The translations under genes and the position numbers were made by a program. A stretch of 45,759 nucleotides of DNA from Paludibacteraceae bacterium (GTDB taxonomy: Bacteria > Bacteroidota > Bacteroidia > Bacteroidales > Paludibacteraceae), in contig JAGCFX010000062.1 in the NCBI GenBank assembly GCA_017649925.1, positions 1-45,759 on the forward strand. Reading direction: 5' to 3'. The notes below the pieces were generated by a model that worked only from the letters and a program-made list of their open reading frames with translations, searched no databases and was not told the origin of the DNA. Numbering within the stretch: the first letter of the stretch is position 1; each line of letters begins with the position of its first letter. Below, in pieces: positions 36,041 to 45,060 of the stretch.

Positions 36041-36141
36041 AAAGGCAGGCTAACCATATCGCACCGCTACAACCTCGTACCCTTGCTACGGTCAAGTCCT
36101 GGGGGAGTTCGGAGGGAGCTGGTCGTATAGCACCTGCCTAT
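36041..36141 (-). ncRNA. ffs: Small signal recognition particle RNA (4.5S-like)
   Basis: On the minus strand the outer stem GGCAGG/CCTGCC (36133-36138 with 36044-36049) encloses the domain IV core: GAACTCCCCCAGG, a 10-nt apical segment ACTTGACCGT, then AGCAAGGGTA, as in small SRP RNAs (CCCAGG, apical hairpin, AGCAAGGG). The 3' stem is followed by a T7 run (36037-36043), so termination is intrinsic. A promoter lies at 36164-36196. The apical segment lacks the usual GGAA tetraloop. The RNA binds Ffh and FtsY in co-translational targeting. The gene is antisense to, and between, two plus-strand genes. Confidence 0.85.
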
Positions 36142-36161
36142 ACCTTGCTTTTCAAAAGCGG

Positions 36162-37619
36162 GTGCAAAATTACTACAAATTTTTGAATTGTGCAAATAAT
36201 TTTGTAAAAAAATTGCTCACTGACTTCATTATAGGACGTATTAAGGCAGAATTGCCCTTTGAACCGAACGCAGAGAAAGAAGGTTTATTCATTGCACTCG
36301 GCAACTTTTTAGTGTCCCGTGATGAACGCAAAGCATTTATTCTGCGCGGCTACGCAGGAACAGGCAAAACGAGTGTGATGAGTGCCTTGGTGCGGGCTTT
36401 GGAAGGACTCAAACAGCCCTGTATTCTGCTCGCTCCGACAGGCCGGGCAGCCAAGGTTCTGAGCCGTTATTCCGGCTTCCCTGCCTACACGATTCATAAA
36501 AAGATTTATCGGCAAAACCAATTGGGTGCAGAGGCCTTCTCGCTCAGTGACAACCTCCATAAACAAACACTTTTCATCGTAGATGAGGTCTCGATGTTAA
36601 GCGGGCAACGCGATAACGGGACATTCGGTAGCGGTTGTTTGCTCGACGACCTCGTTCGTTATGTCTATAATGGTCAAGGCTGCAGTCTGTTACTCCTCGG
36701 CGACGATGCCCAACTCCCGCCTGTAGGTAGCCTAAATAGTCCCGCGCTCGAGGCGGATTTTATGGTCTCCAACTACCAATTGCAAATCACCAATTATCAA
36801 CTAACCGAGGTTGCCCGCCAAGCCCTCGACAGCGGCATCCTTAGCGAAGCAACGAGGTTGCGCAATATACAGAATACTCCGAGGCTCCCGAGTTCTCAAA
36901 TCACTTTGACTCCCAACGCCCGCGACATTGTCAAAGTGCCCGGTGAAGAAGTGATCGAGACCTTGGAACGCAGTTGGCGGGAAGTAGGCGCAGAAGAGAC
37001 ACTCATCATTGCCCGCAGCAATAAAATGACCAACCTCTACAACGGCGCTGTGCGAGCACGGGTGCTTTGGAAAGAAGACGACATCTCGAATGGCGACCGG
37101 TTGATGGTCACAAAAAACAACTATTTTTGGTCGCAGGAATACAAGGACTTGGAGTTCATCGCCAACGGCGACATGTTTGAGATAGGGCGCCTTTACAACC
37201 GCCATGAGATGTACGGCTTTCAGTTCGCCAAAGCAGCCCTCCGTTCAGTAGATTATGACTGGGAAATTGAAGCTCTCATATGGCTTGATACATTGACAAC
37301 TGACAGTCCTGAAGCCAGCTATGCCCTGCAAAAAGAACTCTTCGCCCGCATTGCAGAAGACTACCCCGAGATTCACAATAAGAAAGAACTCATCAAACGC
37401 ATCTACGACTCACCGTACTACAATGCTTTACAGGTACGCTTTGCCTACTGCGTGACCTGCCATAAAGCCCAAGGCGGTCAGTGGAAACATGTCTATATTG
37501 ATTCCGGCTTAAGCGACGAATGGCTTAACGGATTGGAAACAACCGAAAAACGCGAATATCTCCGTTGGCTATACACTGCTCTCACCCGCGCCACAGAGAA
37601 AATTTACCTTTTGAGGTAA
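36162..37619 (+). CDS. RecD-like / Dda-like SF1B DNA helicase (start uncertain)
   Basis: Up to 485 residues if started at GTG 36162. GYAGTGKT (63-70) is Walker A, LAPTGRAAKVL motif Ia, LFIVDEVSML (Asp141-Glu142) Walker B, and the C-terminal UvrD_C_2 region has TCHKAQGGQW and YTALTRATEKIYL (motif VI). The length and order fit the short ATP-dependent RecD-like helicases. No in-frame ATG precedes the P-loop. GTG 36162 would overlap the SRP promoter, and TTG 36213, which gives 468 residues and begins just after a TAATTTTG -7-like box at 36197-36204, is the more plausible start. Involvement in DNA repair or replication is inferred from the family. Confidence 0.85.
   Translation: MQNYYKFLNCANNFVKKLLTDFIIGRIKAELPFEPNAEKEGLFIALGNFLVSRDERKAFILRGYAGTGKTSVMSALVRALEGLKQPCILLAPTGRAAKVLSRYSGFPAYTIHKKIYRQNQLGAEAFSLSDNLHKQTLFIVDEVSMLSGQRDNGTFGSGCLLDDLVRYVYNGQGCSLLLLGDDAQLPPVGSLNSPALEADFMVSNYQLQITNYQLTEVARQALDSGILSEATRLRNIQNTPRLPSSQITLTPNARDIVKVPGEEVIETLERSWREVGAEETLIIARSNKMTNLYNGAVRARVLWKEDDISNGDRLMVTKNNYFWSQEYKDLEFIANGDMFEIGRLYNRHEMYGFQFAKAALRSVDYDWEIEALIWLDTLTTDSPEASYALQKELFARIAEDYPEIHNKKELIKRIYDSPYYNALQVRFAYCVTCHKAQGGQWKHVYIDSGLSDEWLNGLETTEKREYLRWLYTALTRATEKIYLLR
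36164..36196 (-). promoter_or_regulatory. SRP RNA promoter
   Basis: On the minus strand TTTG (plus CAAA 36193-36196), a 20-nt spacer and TAATTTTGC (plus 36164-36172). The transcript should start near 36155 and begin with the small hairpin GCTTTTGAAAAGC before the SRP body. Confidence 0.8.
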
Positions 37620-37633
37620 AAAACTCCCAAAAA

Positions 37634-37666
37634 TTTGCACATATCAATTTTTTTTTGTAATTTTGC
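37634..37666 (+). promoter_or_regulatory. Promoter of the lipoprotein/DUF5723 operon
   Basis: TTTG at 37634-37637, 20-nt spacer, TAATTTTGC at 37658-37666. The ATG at 37712 is 45 nt downstream of the -7 box. Confidence 0.8.
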
Positions 37667-37711
37667 GCCCGATTTGTGAATTTTAAGGTGTAACAAACAA
37701 AATCTATTGAT

Positions 37712-39511
37712 ATGATTTCCTTCAAACCTCTACACGCATTGTTGGCTATTACAGCCGGGTGCTTGTTAATGAGTTGCCACTCCAAAGTGGATTTTGATAA
37801 CTTGGACACAACGTCCGAAGTCGAGATGGGCGTTGCCCTTCCCGTCGGCACATTACACGCCACGTTGGGCGATTTCTTCGGAGCCGGACAAGTGCCGCAG
37901 ATTTATGTGGGAGAGGACGGCATCTTCCATTTTATTGACACAGTGCCTATCCCTCAGAAGAGTTACCATAAGATTGATGTAGCTTCTTATATCATCAAGG
38001 ATAAAGCAACACTGTCCTTCCCTATCAAAGAGAAAATTGGCAAGTCTTCCATCTCGGGCGACGGTACAACAACCACAGAATTAGTCTTTGACGTCGTACT
38101 GAATATGGAAGGCATCAACGAAAATCCCTACCAGGAGCGTTTGGATAGTATCTGGGTTTCTGAGGCCAAGTTTATCTCCATTATCAATGTAGCGGACTTC
38201 GGGCTCAACTGGTCGGAGGTTAAGCGTGTGCGTCTGGAATTGGGAGAGCAGTTCCGCCGTCCGCAGGGAATGTTGGTAAATATTCCTATTTCCAGCAAAG
38301 GTTACGGTCAGGAAATTCCCATTGATGTTGATAATTTCACGTTGTCTCTGTTAAAGAACAACGACCTCTCGCAAGGCAACGTCACAAGCATCAATTGTAA
38401 AATACATTTCGACGTTTGTCCGGATAATGGTCATAACATACCCATCACAGACAATAGTAAATTCCTTTATAATCTGCAAGTTAAGGTCATTGATTACGAA
38501 GCTATTTGGGGTTGGTTCCAAGCTGGCAACGAAATGCAAGATGCCAACAGGCTGAATATGGATAGTCTTTGGGACGGATGGAAAGATTTCAAAAAACTGA
38601 AAGTTCGCTTCACCGAGCCGAGAATTGACGTGAGCCTTTGGCATAAGATTGCAGCTCCCCTGCGTATGTACATTGACTACATCACTGCTATTGACTCTAC
38701 AGGTAAAGCCACACATGCCACATGGCACGGAGAGGAGCGGACAGACTTCCCGTTACAGAAGATTATTTCGCCTTACTCGAAAAATCTAACCGATAGTATC
38801 CTGAATACCAAGGTCTTCTCCTATGATCCGGCAGACGGGCATATTGACCAGTTGTTTGATGTCAAACCGGATTATTTCGACTATAAATTCTACTTGGTAA
38901 TTGACCAGAACCCACGTACGGACTATCCGTGGAAGCAACACCGCATCACAAAGGATGTTAAAGTCCACGGTTACGCAGTTGTTGATGTACCGTTTAAGGT
39001 CAATACGGGCAGTGAACTTGAATACAACTCGATTATTGACAGTGTAGATATCAGCAGTATATCTCTCGACTCATTGTTGGCAGAGGCAGAAATCTTAGAT
39101 ACAGTTAAAGCCAGCGATCTCAAACTCATTTTGGAAGTACAGAACCGCATTCCGTTTGATCTCGAAGGTTGGTTCACGTTTCTCGACAAAGATAGCGTGG
39201 ATATGAAACTGGAGTTGCTGGAAGGTAACACCGAGAACCATATTAAGTTCCCTGCTCCGAAGATGAATCGCCCTGCAGGACAGAAATACGGATTTGTGGA
39301 AGAGCCCTCTGTCACACGCTGTATCATCAATGTGGACAAGAACGATTTCGACCGCCTTGCGGAAGTAAAAGCCATCCGCTTTGACGCGGCTATCACAGGG
39401 AACCCACAGCCGTGCGTGTTAGATACGGCAACGGACCTCCGCGTCACGGTAGGTATCTCCGCGCACGTCGATGCCGTGCTTAATTTCGATAATACCAACA
39501 ATAACAAATAA
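37712..39511 (+). CDS. Large lipoprotein of unknown function paired with a DUF5723/OmpA protein
   Basis: 599 residues. The signal LLAITAGCLLMSC gives lipobox Cys22; HSKVD follows. The rest is beta-rich with many Asp and Val residues and short repeats of the type VDISSISLDSLL. No enzyme motif is visible. The gap to the DUF5723/TSP3/OmpA gene is only 13 nt, and the promoter upstream serves both. Predicted to sit at the outer membrane, working with that protein (inference from arrangement). I do not recognise a named family. Confidence 0.75.
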   Translation: MISFKPLHALLAITAGCLLMSCHSKVDFDNLDTTSEVEMGVALPVGTLHATLGDFFGAGQVPQIYVGEDGIFHFIDTVPIPQKSYHKIDVASYIIKDKATLSFPIKEKIGKSSISGDGTTTTELVFDVVLNMEGINENPYQERLDSIWVSEAKFISIINVADFGLNWSEVKRVRLELGEQFRRPQGMLVNIPISSKGYGQEIPIDVDNFTLSLLKNNDLSQGNVTSINCKIHFDVCPDNGHNIPITDNSKFLYNLQVKVIDYEAIWGWFQAGNEMQDANRLNMDSLWDGWKDFKKLKVRFTEPRIDVSLWHKIAAPLRMYIDYITAIDSTGKATHATWHGEERTDFPLQKIISPYSKNLTDSILNTKVFSYDPADGHIDQLFDVKPDYFDYKFYLVIDQNPRTDYPWKQHRITKDVKVHGYAVVDVPFKVNTGSELEYNSIIDSVDISSISLDSLLAEAEILDTVKASDLKLILEVQNRIPFDLEGWFTFLDKDSVDMKLELLEGNTENHIKFPAPKMNRPAGQKYGFVEEPSVTRCIINVDKNDFDRLAEVKAIRFDAAITGNPQPCVLDTATDLRVTVGISAHVDAVLNFDNTNNNK

Positions 39512-39524
39512 GGAGGGCTGAGCA

Positions 39525-42101
39525 ATGAGAACAATGCGTAAAACAATTCTTTCTGCCCTGTTAGCCCTCACGGCCATAACGGTCAGCGCACAACAGGTAA
39601 CGACGCTCTATTTTTTGGAGAACGCTCCGATGCGTCATACCATTAACCCTGCTTTCCAACCGGTCAGCAATGGATTTGTGAACTTCAGTCCGTTAGGCTG
39701 GATGTCGATGGACTTCGGTACGAACTTCATGACCTTGCGGGATATCTTCTACGTTGATCCTACCACAGGCAAAACAATCACTATACTCCACCCGAGCATT
39801 GACAGGACCAAGTTCCTCCGCCAGATGCGTAGCATGGAACTGATAAACAGTAATCTTACTTTTGGTATCTTCAATTTCGGTTTCCGTATCAAAGATGCCG
39901 GCTACCTCACAATCGGTGTCAACGAGCGTATGGAGTTCGGACAAACGACACCGAAGACTTTGTATACGTTCCTGCTCGACGGAGGTATGACTGAATTGGA
40001 CGGCGGTATCAATACCATCAAGTTCAATGGTTTAGGCCTTGGCGCAACACTCTATACGGAGATTGGAGGAGGTTACAGCCACAAGTTGAACGACGAATGG
40101 ACGATTGGTGGTAAGTTCAAGTTCCTCTTGGGTTCCGCTAATGGTGGCTTTAACACCAAGAACCTCAAATTGGACGCCAGTACATCTGAGTGGCACTTGT
40201 ACGGCGACCTTGGATTGGACGTTGCCGGCCCTCTCAATACACAGTATATCGGTCGACAAGTAGAAGGCAAAACGGCTTATGATTTATATAATGATTTCGC
40301 CGAAGGAAACTTCCAAACAGACAGTCTGATTGATACCAGCAATATCCCTGCCCTGCTCAAACCCTCCGGTTACGGTTTTGCCATTGACTTCGGTTTTACA
40401 TGGAAACCTATTGAGCAACTGCAGATTAGTGCCGCTTTGAATGACCTCGGTTTCATCTATTGGACGGGCAGTCGTTTCAATTGTGCTATCGATACCACGT
40501 TCGTCGGCGTCGGAGAAATGGAATGGAACGATGAGCGTTATCAGGACGATGAAGGCAATTTCTCTGCAGATATATTGATGGATTCCGTTGTCAACAACCT
40601 CAAAGGTCTGTTGAATGGTGTTCAACTCGGACACAAGGGCAAAGGTTATGCTAAAATGGCTTCTGCACGCCTTAACGTAGGGTTGGATGCCAACTTCTGG
40701 GACAACCGCGTAGGTATCGGCATCGTGTCTGCAACGCGCCTTTACAACGCCCGTTTATACGAGGAGGTAACTATCGGTGCGGCTTTCAGGCCTTTCAACT
40801 GGCTCAGCCTCGCAGTATCCTACTCGCTGATGAATAACGGTAAATATAGTAACATCGGTGCAGGCCTCAGTATTATGCCTTACGACGGTATTAACATGAC
40901 GCTCGCCATGGATTATATACCGACGAGTTATGCCGCCGTCCCTGCATCCGCAGCCACACTCAAGAACCCTTACGTCATTCCCGATAAGATGAAGATGTTC
41001 AATATCGCATTGGGTTTCTCTATCTGTTGGGGTACCAATCGCAAGGATAGTGATAAGGATGGCGTATGGGATAAGATTGATATGTGTCCCGAGACGCCGC
41101 GCGGCGTGGAAGTGGATAGCATCGGTTGTCCGTTGGATGAAGACCATGACGGTGTTCCTGATTACCTCGACCACTGTTTGGGTACGCCTGCAGCAGCAAT
41201 TGGCTTCGTAGATAGCGTAGGTTGTATGCTGGATACCGATGGTGACGGTGTAGAAGACTACCGCGATAGTTGTCCTAAGACACCGGAGGCTGCTTGGGGG
41301 AAAGTGGATACTCTCGGATGTCCGCTGGATACCGATGGTGACGGTGTTCCTGATTATATCGATGAGTGCCCGGAGACTCCGGAAGCTGCATGGGGCAAGG
41401 TGGACAGCGTAGGTTGTCCGTTAGACTCCGATGATGATAGTGTGCCTGACTACCGCGATGAGTGTCCGAATACGCCGAAAGCGGCCCAAGGATACGTCGA
41501 TGAAAAGGGCTGTGAACTCGATAACGATGGTGACGGAGTACCCGATTATATGGACGAGTGTCCGGATACGCCAATCGAGGCTATTGGCTTCGTGAACGCA
41601 AAGGGTTGTGAGATTGACTCCGACGGTGACGGTGTTCCTGATTACAAAGACGAGTGTCCTTACGTTCCCGGATCGAAAGAGAACAAGGGCTGTCCGGAAG
41701 TGAAACGTGAAGTTCGTCTCTTGCTCCAAAAAGCAATGCAAGGTATCGAATTCGAGACCGGTAAGGCAAACATCAAGAAGAAATCCTTCCCGTTGATGGA
41801 TAAGATTGCTTCCATCTTCATCGAGAATTCCAATTATATCATTGAAGTGCAAGGCCATACGGACAATGTCGGTAAGGCAGACATGAATAAGAAACTCTCC
41901 GACAAACGTGCTAACGCAGTGATGGATTACCTTGTTAAGAAGGGTGTGCCTGCTGAGCGTCTGTCTGCTCACGGCTATGGAATGGAAGTACCTATTGCGG
42001 ACAACAAGACCGCTGCAGGGCGCCAGAAGAACCGCCGCGTAGAATTTAAGATCACGTTTGAAGAGATCCGCGTGGAGAGTATCAATGATCGTGCTAACTA
42101 A
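39525..42101 (+). CDS. Outer-membrane protein: DUF5723 barrel, TSP type-3 repeats, OmpA domain
   Basis: 858 residues (or 855 from the ATG at 39534). A signal peptide (ILSALLALTAITVSA) leads to a beta-barrel N-terminal region of about 480 residues with the DUF5723-like opening TTLYFLENAPMRHTINPAF. Residues about 506-725 are thrombospondin type-3 calcium-binding repeats, seven or so, of the form DTDGDGVPDYxDECPxTP. A C-terminal OmpA domain (about 726-850; EVQGHTDNVGKADMNKKL, GRQKNRRVEF) should hold peptidoglycan. The architecture suggests an outer-membrane pore linked to the cell wall. Starts 13 nt after the lipoprotein gene. The TSP3 repeats are visible as near-identical DNA blocks. Confidence 0.88.
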   Translation: MRTMRKTILSALLALTAITVSAQQVTTLYFLENAPMRHTINPAFQPVSNGFVNFSPLGWMSMDFGTNFMTLRDIFYVDPTTGKTITILHPSIDRTKFLRQMRSMELINSNLTFGIFNFGFRIKDAGYLTIGVNERMEFGQTTPKTLYTFLLDGGMTELDGGINTIKFNGLGLGATLYTEIGGGYSHKLNDEWTIGGKFKFLLGSANGGFNTKNLKLDASTSEWHLYGDLGLDVAGPLNTQYIGRQVEGKTAYDLYNDFAEGNFQTDSLIDTSNIPALLKPSGYGFAIDFGFTWKPIEQLQISAALNDLGFIYWTGSRFNCAIDTTFVGVGEMEWNDERYQDDEGNFSADILMDSVVNNLKGLLNGVQLGHKGKGYAKMASARLNVGLDANFWDNRVGIGIVSATRLYNARLYEEVTIGAAFRPFNWLSLAVSYSLMNNGKYSNIGAGLSIMPYDGINMTLAMDYIPTSYAAVPASAATLKNPYVIPDKMKMFNIALGFSICWGTNRKDSDKDGVWDKIDMCPETPRGVEVDSIGCPLDEDHDGVPDYLDHCLGTPAAAIGFVDSVGCMLDTDGDGVEDYRDSCPKTPEAAWGKVDTLGCPLDTDGDGVPDYIDECPETPEAAWGKVDSVGCPLDSDDDSVPDYRDECPNTPKAAQGYVDEKGCELDNDGDGVPDYMDECPDTPIEAIGFVNAKGCEIDSDGDGVPDYKDECPYVPGSKENKGCPEVKREVRLLLQKAMQGIEFETGKANIKKKSFPLMDKIASIFIENSNYIIEVQGHTDNVGKADMNKKLSDKRANAVMDYLVKKGVPAERLSAHGYGMEVPIADNKTAAGRQKNRRVEFKITFEEIRVESINDRAN
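41044..41695 (+). repeat. Tandem DNA repeats coding TSP type-3 units
   Basis: Six or seven units of about 105-110 nt coding the pattern DGDGVPDY, then DECPETP, then a short Gly-Cys-Pro-Leu link. Units near 41240-41400 are the most alike at nucleotide level (GATACCGATGGTGACGGTGT recurs), implying recent expansion or gene conversion. Copy number may vary between strains. Confidence 0.8.
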
Positions 42102-42118
42102 TTTAAAAACATACAATT

Positions 42119-42838
42119 ATGGGACGCGCATTTGAATATCGCAAAGCAACCAAACTGAAAAGATGGGGACATATGTCCCGTACATTTACCAAACTGGGTA
42201 AAGAAATCACTATTGCCGCTCGTGAAGGGGGACCGGATCCCGATTCCAACCCTCGTCTCCGCACACTGATCATGCAGTGTAAGAAGGAGAATATGCCAAA
42301 GGATAACATCGATCGCGCTATCAAAAAAGCCACCGATAAATCCTCTGAAGGCTATAAGGAGATCAATTATGAAGGATACGGACCACATGGTATCGCTATC
42401 TTCATTGAGACCGCTACGGACAACCACATGCGTACTGTAGCCAACATCCGTTCGTACTTCACCAAGTTTGGCGGTACACTTGGCACACAAGGCTCGCTGC
42501 AATTCCTCTTTGATCGCAAGGCATGCTTTACAGTAACGATGAAAGAGGGTATTGATCTGGAGGAACTGGAACTCGAACTCATCGATTTCGGCGTTGAAGA
42601 ACTCGGCGTAGATGAGGAGGAGAACACGATTGTTATCTATTCGGATTTCAACGAGGCTATCAACATGCAGAAATATCTCGAGGACAACGGCTTTGAGATT
42701 CAATCCTGCGAGTTCGTTCGTATTCCGAATGATACCAAACAGCTGCCGGAAGACCAGCGTGAGTCAGTACAGAAACTGATTGACAAGATTGAAGAGGACG
42801 AAGATGTACAAAATGTCTTCACCAACCTCGCAGATTAA
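42119..42838 (+). CDS. yebC: YebC/PmpR (TACO1) family protein
   Basis: 239 residues. The N-terminal GRAFEYRKATKLKRWGHMSRTFTKLGKEI block and IMQCKKENMPKDNIDRAIKKA identify the family; the central EGYGPHGIAIFIE and C-terminal acidic end also fit. Members are called DNA-binding regulators, and the family has more recently been linked to relief of ribosome stalling at proline-rich stretches; neither is proved for this copy. It is 17 nt after the OmpA gene and 5 nt before rsmG, so it is probably in the same transcript. No separate promoter was seen. Confidence 0.93.
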   Translation: MGRAFEYRKATKLKRWGHMSRTFTKLGKEITIAAREGGPDPDSNPRLRTLIMQCKKENMPKDNIDRAIKKATDKSSEGYKEINYEGYGPHGIAIFIETATDNHMRTVANIRSYFTKFGGTLGTQGSLQFLFDRKACFTVTMKEGIDLEELELELIDFGVEELGVDEEENTIVIYSDFNEAINMQKYLEDNGFEIQSCEFVRIPNDTKQLPEDQRESVQKLIDKIEEDEDVQNVFTNLAD

Positions 42839-42843
42839 TCTGA

Positions 42844-43455
42844 ATGCTGATTTCCGAGTATTACAAATTAAGCGATCGTCAGGCTGAGCAATTCGCTCAG
42901 CTTGATGCGCTTTATCGTGATTGGAACAGCAAAATCAACGTTATCTCGCGCAAGGACATTGACAACCTCTACGAGCATCATGTGTTGCACTCGTTAGCCA
43001 TTGCCAAGCTATTGCCTTTCCAACCGGGAACCACAATTCTCGATGTAGGTACAGGAGGCGGTTTTCCGGGTATTCCGTTAGCTATTATGTTTCCGGAATG
43101 TCAGTTCACGCTGATTGATTCTATCGGCAAGAAGATCAAAGTAGCAAGTGAAGTAGCGAAGGCTCTGGGACTGACGAACGTAGTATGCAAACAGGAGCGC
43201 GCGGAGGAAGAGAAACAGAAATTTGACTTTGTCGTTTCCCGCGCAGTCATGCCCCTACCCGATTTGGTGAAACTGGTACGTAAGAATGTATCCAACAAGC
43301 ACCGCAATGCTGTGCCTAACGGTCTTATTGTTCTCAAAGGCGGTGATTTGAAAGCGGAGATAGCTCCATTTAAAGAAGTGGAAGTAACGCCTTGTAGCAA
43401 TTACTTCCACGGTGAGTGGTTTATCGGAAAACAGGTTATTTACCTGCCTCTTTAG
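42844..43455 (+). CDS. rsmG: 16S rRNA (guanine(527)-N7)-methyltransferase RsmG
   Basis: 203 residues, the usual size. The SAM-binding motif is ILDVGTGGGFPGIPLAI (65-81), and the family blocks LYRDWNSKINVISRKDI and FTLIDSIGKKIKVASEVA are present, as is VVSRAVMPL. It methylates N7 of G527 in 16S rRNA. The stop codon overlaps the stop of the convergent kinase gene (43453-43455 against 43452-43454). It follows yebC after 5 nt. Confidence 0.95.
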   Translation: MLISEYYKLSDRQAEQFAQLDALYRDWNSKINVISRKDIDNLYEHHVLHSLAIAKLLPFQPGTTILDVGTGGGFPGIPLAIMFPECQFTLIDSIGKKIKVASEVAKALGLTNVVCKQERAEEEKQKFDFVVSRAVMPLPDLVKLVRKNVSNKHRNAVPNGLIVLKGGDLKAEIAPFKEVEVTPCSNYFHGEWFIGKQVIYLPL

Positions 43456-44483
43456 TCGGTTTTCAGTTTAGCAGTCATGAGCGGATATAGTTCATTGTCT
43501 ATCTCCGTTTCTTTATGCGTCCATATAAGGAACAGTTGCTCTCTCAAAGGATCGTTCTCGCCATAAGTGGCAACCAACGAATCGCGTACTGCCCAATAGC
43601 GCTGCCTCATATCGGTCATCTCGGTGATATACGCCGCATAAGCTATCACATCGGCAGAGACAGTCCGATCAAAGGTGACAGGACGGTTGACCAATTCCTG
43701 ATATTCGCTGCGTTCTTGCGCAATATAGACATCGATTTGCGCTATCATTGCATCGTAGCGTTGCTGCTCGGCATGGCGTTCATGCCAGGCCATATAGAAT
43801 AGTGCAGCAGCTGCGATGAGCAGAAGAGAGGAAAATATTACGGGCAACATGCGGACGATTCTTTTGCGACGCTGTATAGCACGGCGCAATGCAGCTATGT
43901 TGGCGAAGTTTCCTTTGGGAACGAGTGACGGGAAAATGCGCCGCAAGGCCTCTATGTCAGCTTGAGGATCATTCGGTACGGGCGAAAGCGTAGAGTCTAA
44001 AGTTGATAGTCCAAAGTCGATCAACTTAACGTTCAAGCCATTACGTGTAATGAGTATGTTGTCAACTTTGAGATCATGGTGGACGAGTTGTAATCCGTGG
44101 AGATATTCCAATGCATCAAGAGTTTGGTTAAACACGCGTTTTTGCGCAGCTTTAGAGGGTTTTGTCTGTAACCATTCTCCGAGTGTTACACCGTCTATCC
44201 ACTCTTGCACGATACACCGCCCTACTCCTTCTATTTCCTCCAGACTATAAGTCGCAGCGATATTGGGGTGAACGAGTTGGATGCCCAATTGGAATTCCTG
44301 TTCCTGCTGTAAGCGGTAATCTGTTAAATCAGCGCACTCCGTAGCTAACGCCTTGAGCACATATCGTCGTCCATAGCGCGTGGCGGTATAGACGAAGGTG
44401 CGCGAACGTTTTTGCGTAAGAGTAATATCCTGCCATTCGGCGGAAAAATCAGCCGGCACTATGAATGCAGAAGAGGATTCCAT
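43452..44483 (-). CDS. Truncated Ser/Thr protein kinase-like protein with C-terminal membrane helix
   Basis: 343 residues. Kinase features are Lys44 in RYVLKAL, the catalytic loop LVHHDLKVDNILI (Asp137, Asn142) and LIDFGLS (Asp156). The glycine-rich loop is not recognisable, and after DFG only about 50 residues remain before a membrane helix (209-233, LPVIFSSLLLIAAAALFYMAW). There is no APE motif and most of the C-lobe is missing. The periplasmic tail (about 110 residues) is helical and charged. It may be a reduced active kinase or a pseudokinase. The helical protein gene upstream (44484-45053) abuts it with no gap, and the two are likely one operon. Confidence 0.83.
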   Translation of the reverse strand: MESSSAFIVPADFSAEWQDITLTQKRSRTFVYTATRYGRRYVLKALATECADLTDYRLQQEQEFQLGIQLVHPNIAATYSLEEIEGVGRCIVQEWIDGVTLGEWLQTKPSKAAQKRVFNQTLDALEYLHGLQLVHHDLKVDNILITRNGLNVKLIDFGLSTLDSTLSPVPNDPQADIEALRRIFPSLVPKGNFANIAALRRAIQRRKRIVRMLPVIFSSLLLIAAAALFYMAWHERHAEQQRYDAMIAQIDVYIAQERSEYQELVNRPVTFDRTVSADVIAYAAYITEMTDMRQRYWAVRDSLVATYGENDPLREQLFLIWTHKETEIDNELYPLMTAKLKTD

Positions 44484-45053
44484 TTATATCTTTTTTGCTG
44501 TTAACAGGCCATTTTTTGCCCCTGCCACATAAGCAGTTGGCGGTTCATCTCCTCGCACAAGGCGGTCGATGTATAGAGGTTTGTCTATGATGAAACATGC
44601 TGCTTCGAATCGGTCCCCCACTTTGAGTTTGGCGTTCTCCGCAGTCATGACAAGGAAATGTGCATCGCCTTCGTAGCGAAAGACACAACGTCTATTCGGC
44701 AACCAGGTCACTTCTATTGTATCGCCCACTTGCAGGTCGTCTATATTTAGTCCTTCTCCTGCAAAAGCTTCACTCTCCACGTCTGTCCGCGTAGCAAGGT
44801 CGGCCAGATAAGCTTCCCAATCAGCATAGCCGAGGAATTGAGATAAGAGACATAGCGTTGTACGACGCGTAGTATCTGCGCCATCAATGTAACCCCAGAG
44901 GCGTTTGAGCGTCGTAGGAGAGATGTTCTCATGCAAACGTTCCCAGATGACGCCGACGAGAAACTCGAAGTCATAAGGGGTACGAATACGGCGTTTCACT
45001 TCACGCTCAATATCCATCCGCAGGGTTGTTATTTCGGGTGCGTATTTGTTCAT
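44484..45053 (-). CDS. Bacteroidales helical-domain protein of unknown function
   Basis: 189 residues from ATG 45053; a longer frame from 45092 would start inside the promoter. The N-terminal block RTPYDFEFLVGVIWERLHENISPTTLKRLWGYIDG then TLCLLSQFLGYADWEAYL (each under 35 residues in the protein) recalls a helical, HTH-like domain I associate with many short Bacteroidales proteins. A C-terminal beta-rich part (VGDTIEVTWLPNRRCVFRY) follows. Function unknown; DNA binding is possible. Its stop directly abuts the kinase start, so the pair is probably a small signalling operon. The leader is almost absent: the ATG is 8 nt from the -7 box. Confidence 0.75.
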   Translation of the reverse strand: MNKYAPEITTLRMDIEREVKRRIRTPYDFEFLVGVIWERLHENISPTTLKRLWGYIDGADTTRRTTLCLLSQFLGYADWEAYLADLATRTDVESEAFAGEGLNIDDLQVGDTIEVTWLPNRRCVFRYEGDAHFLVMTAENAKLKVGDRFEAACFIIDKPLYIDRLVRGDEPPTAYVAGAKNGLLTAKKI

Positions 45054-45060
45054 ATCGGGT

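Noticed and set aside
41044-41695. Possible CRISPR or satellite array
   Set aside because: The repeats keep one reading frame and code TSP type-3 units within the DUF5723/OmpA gene.
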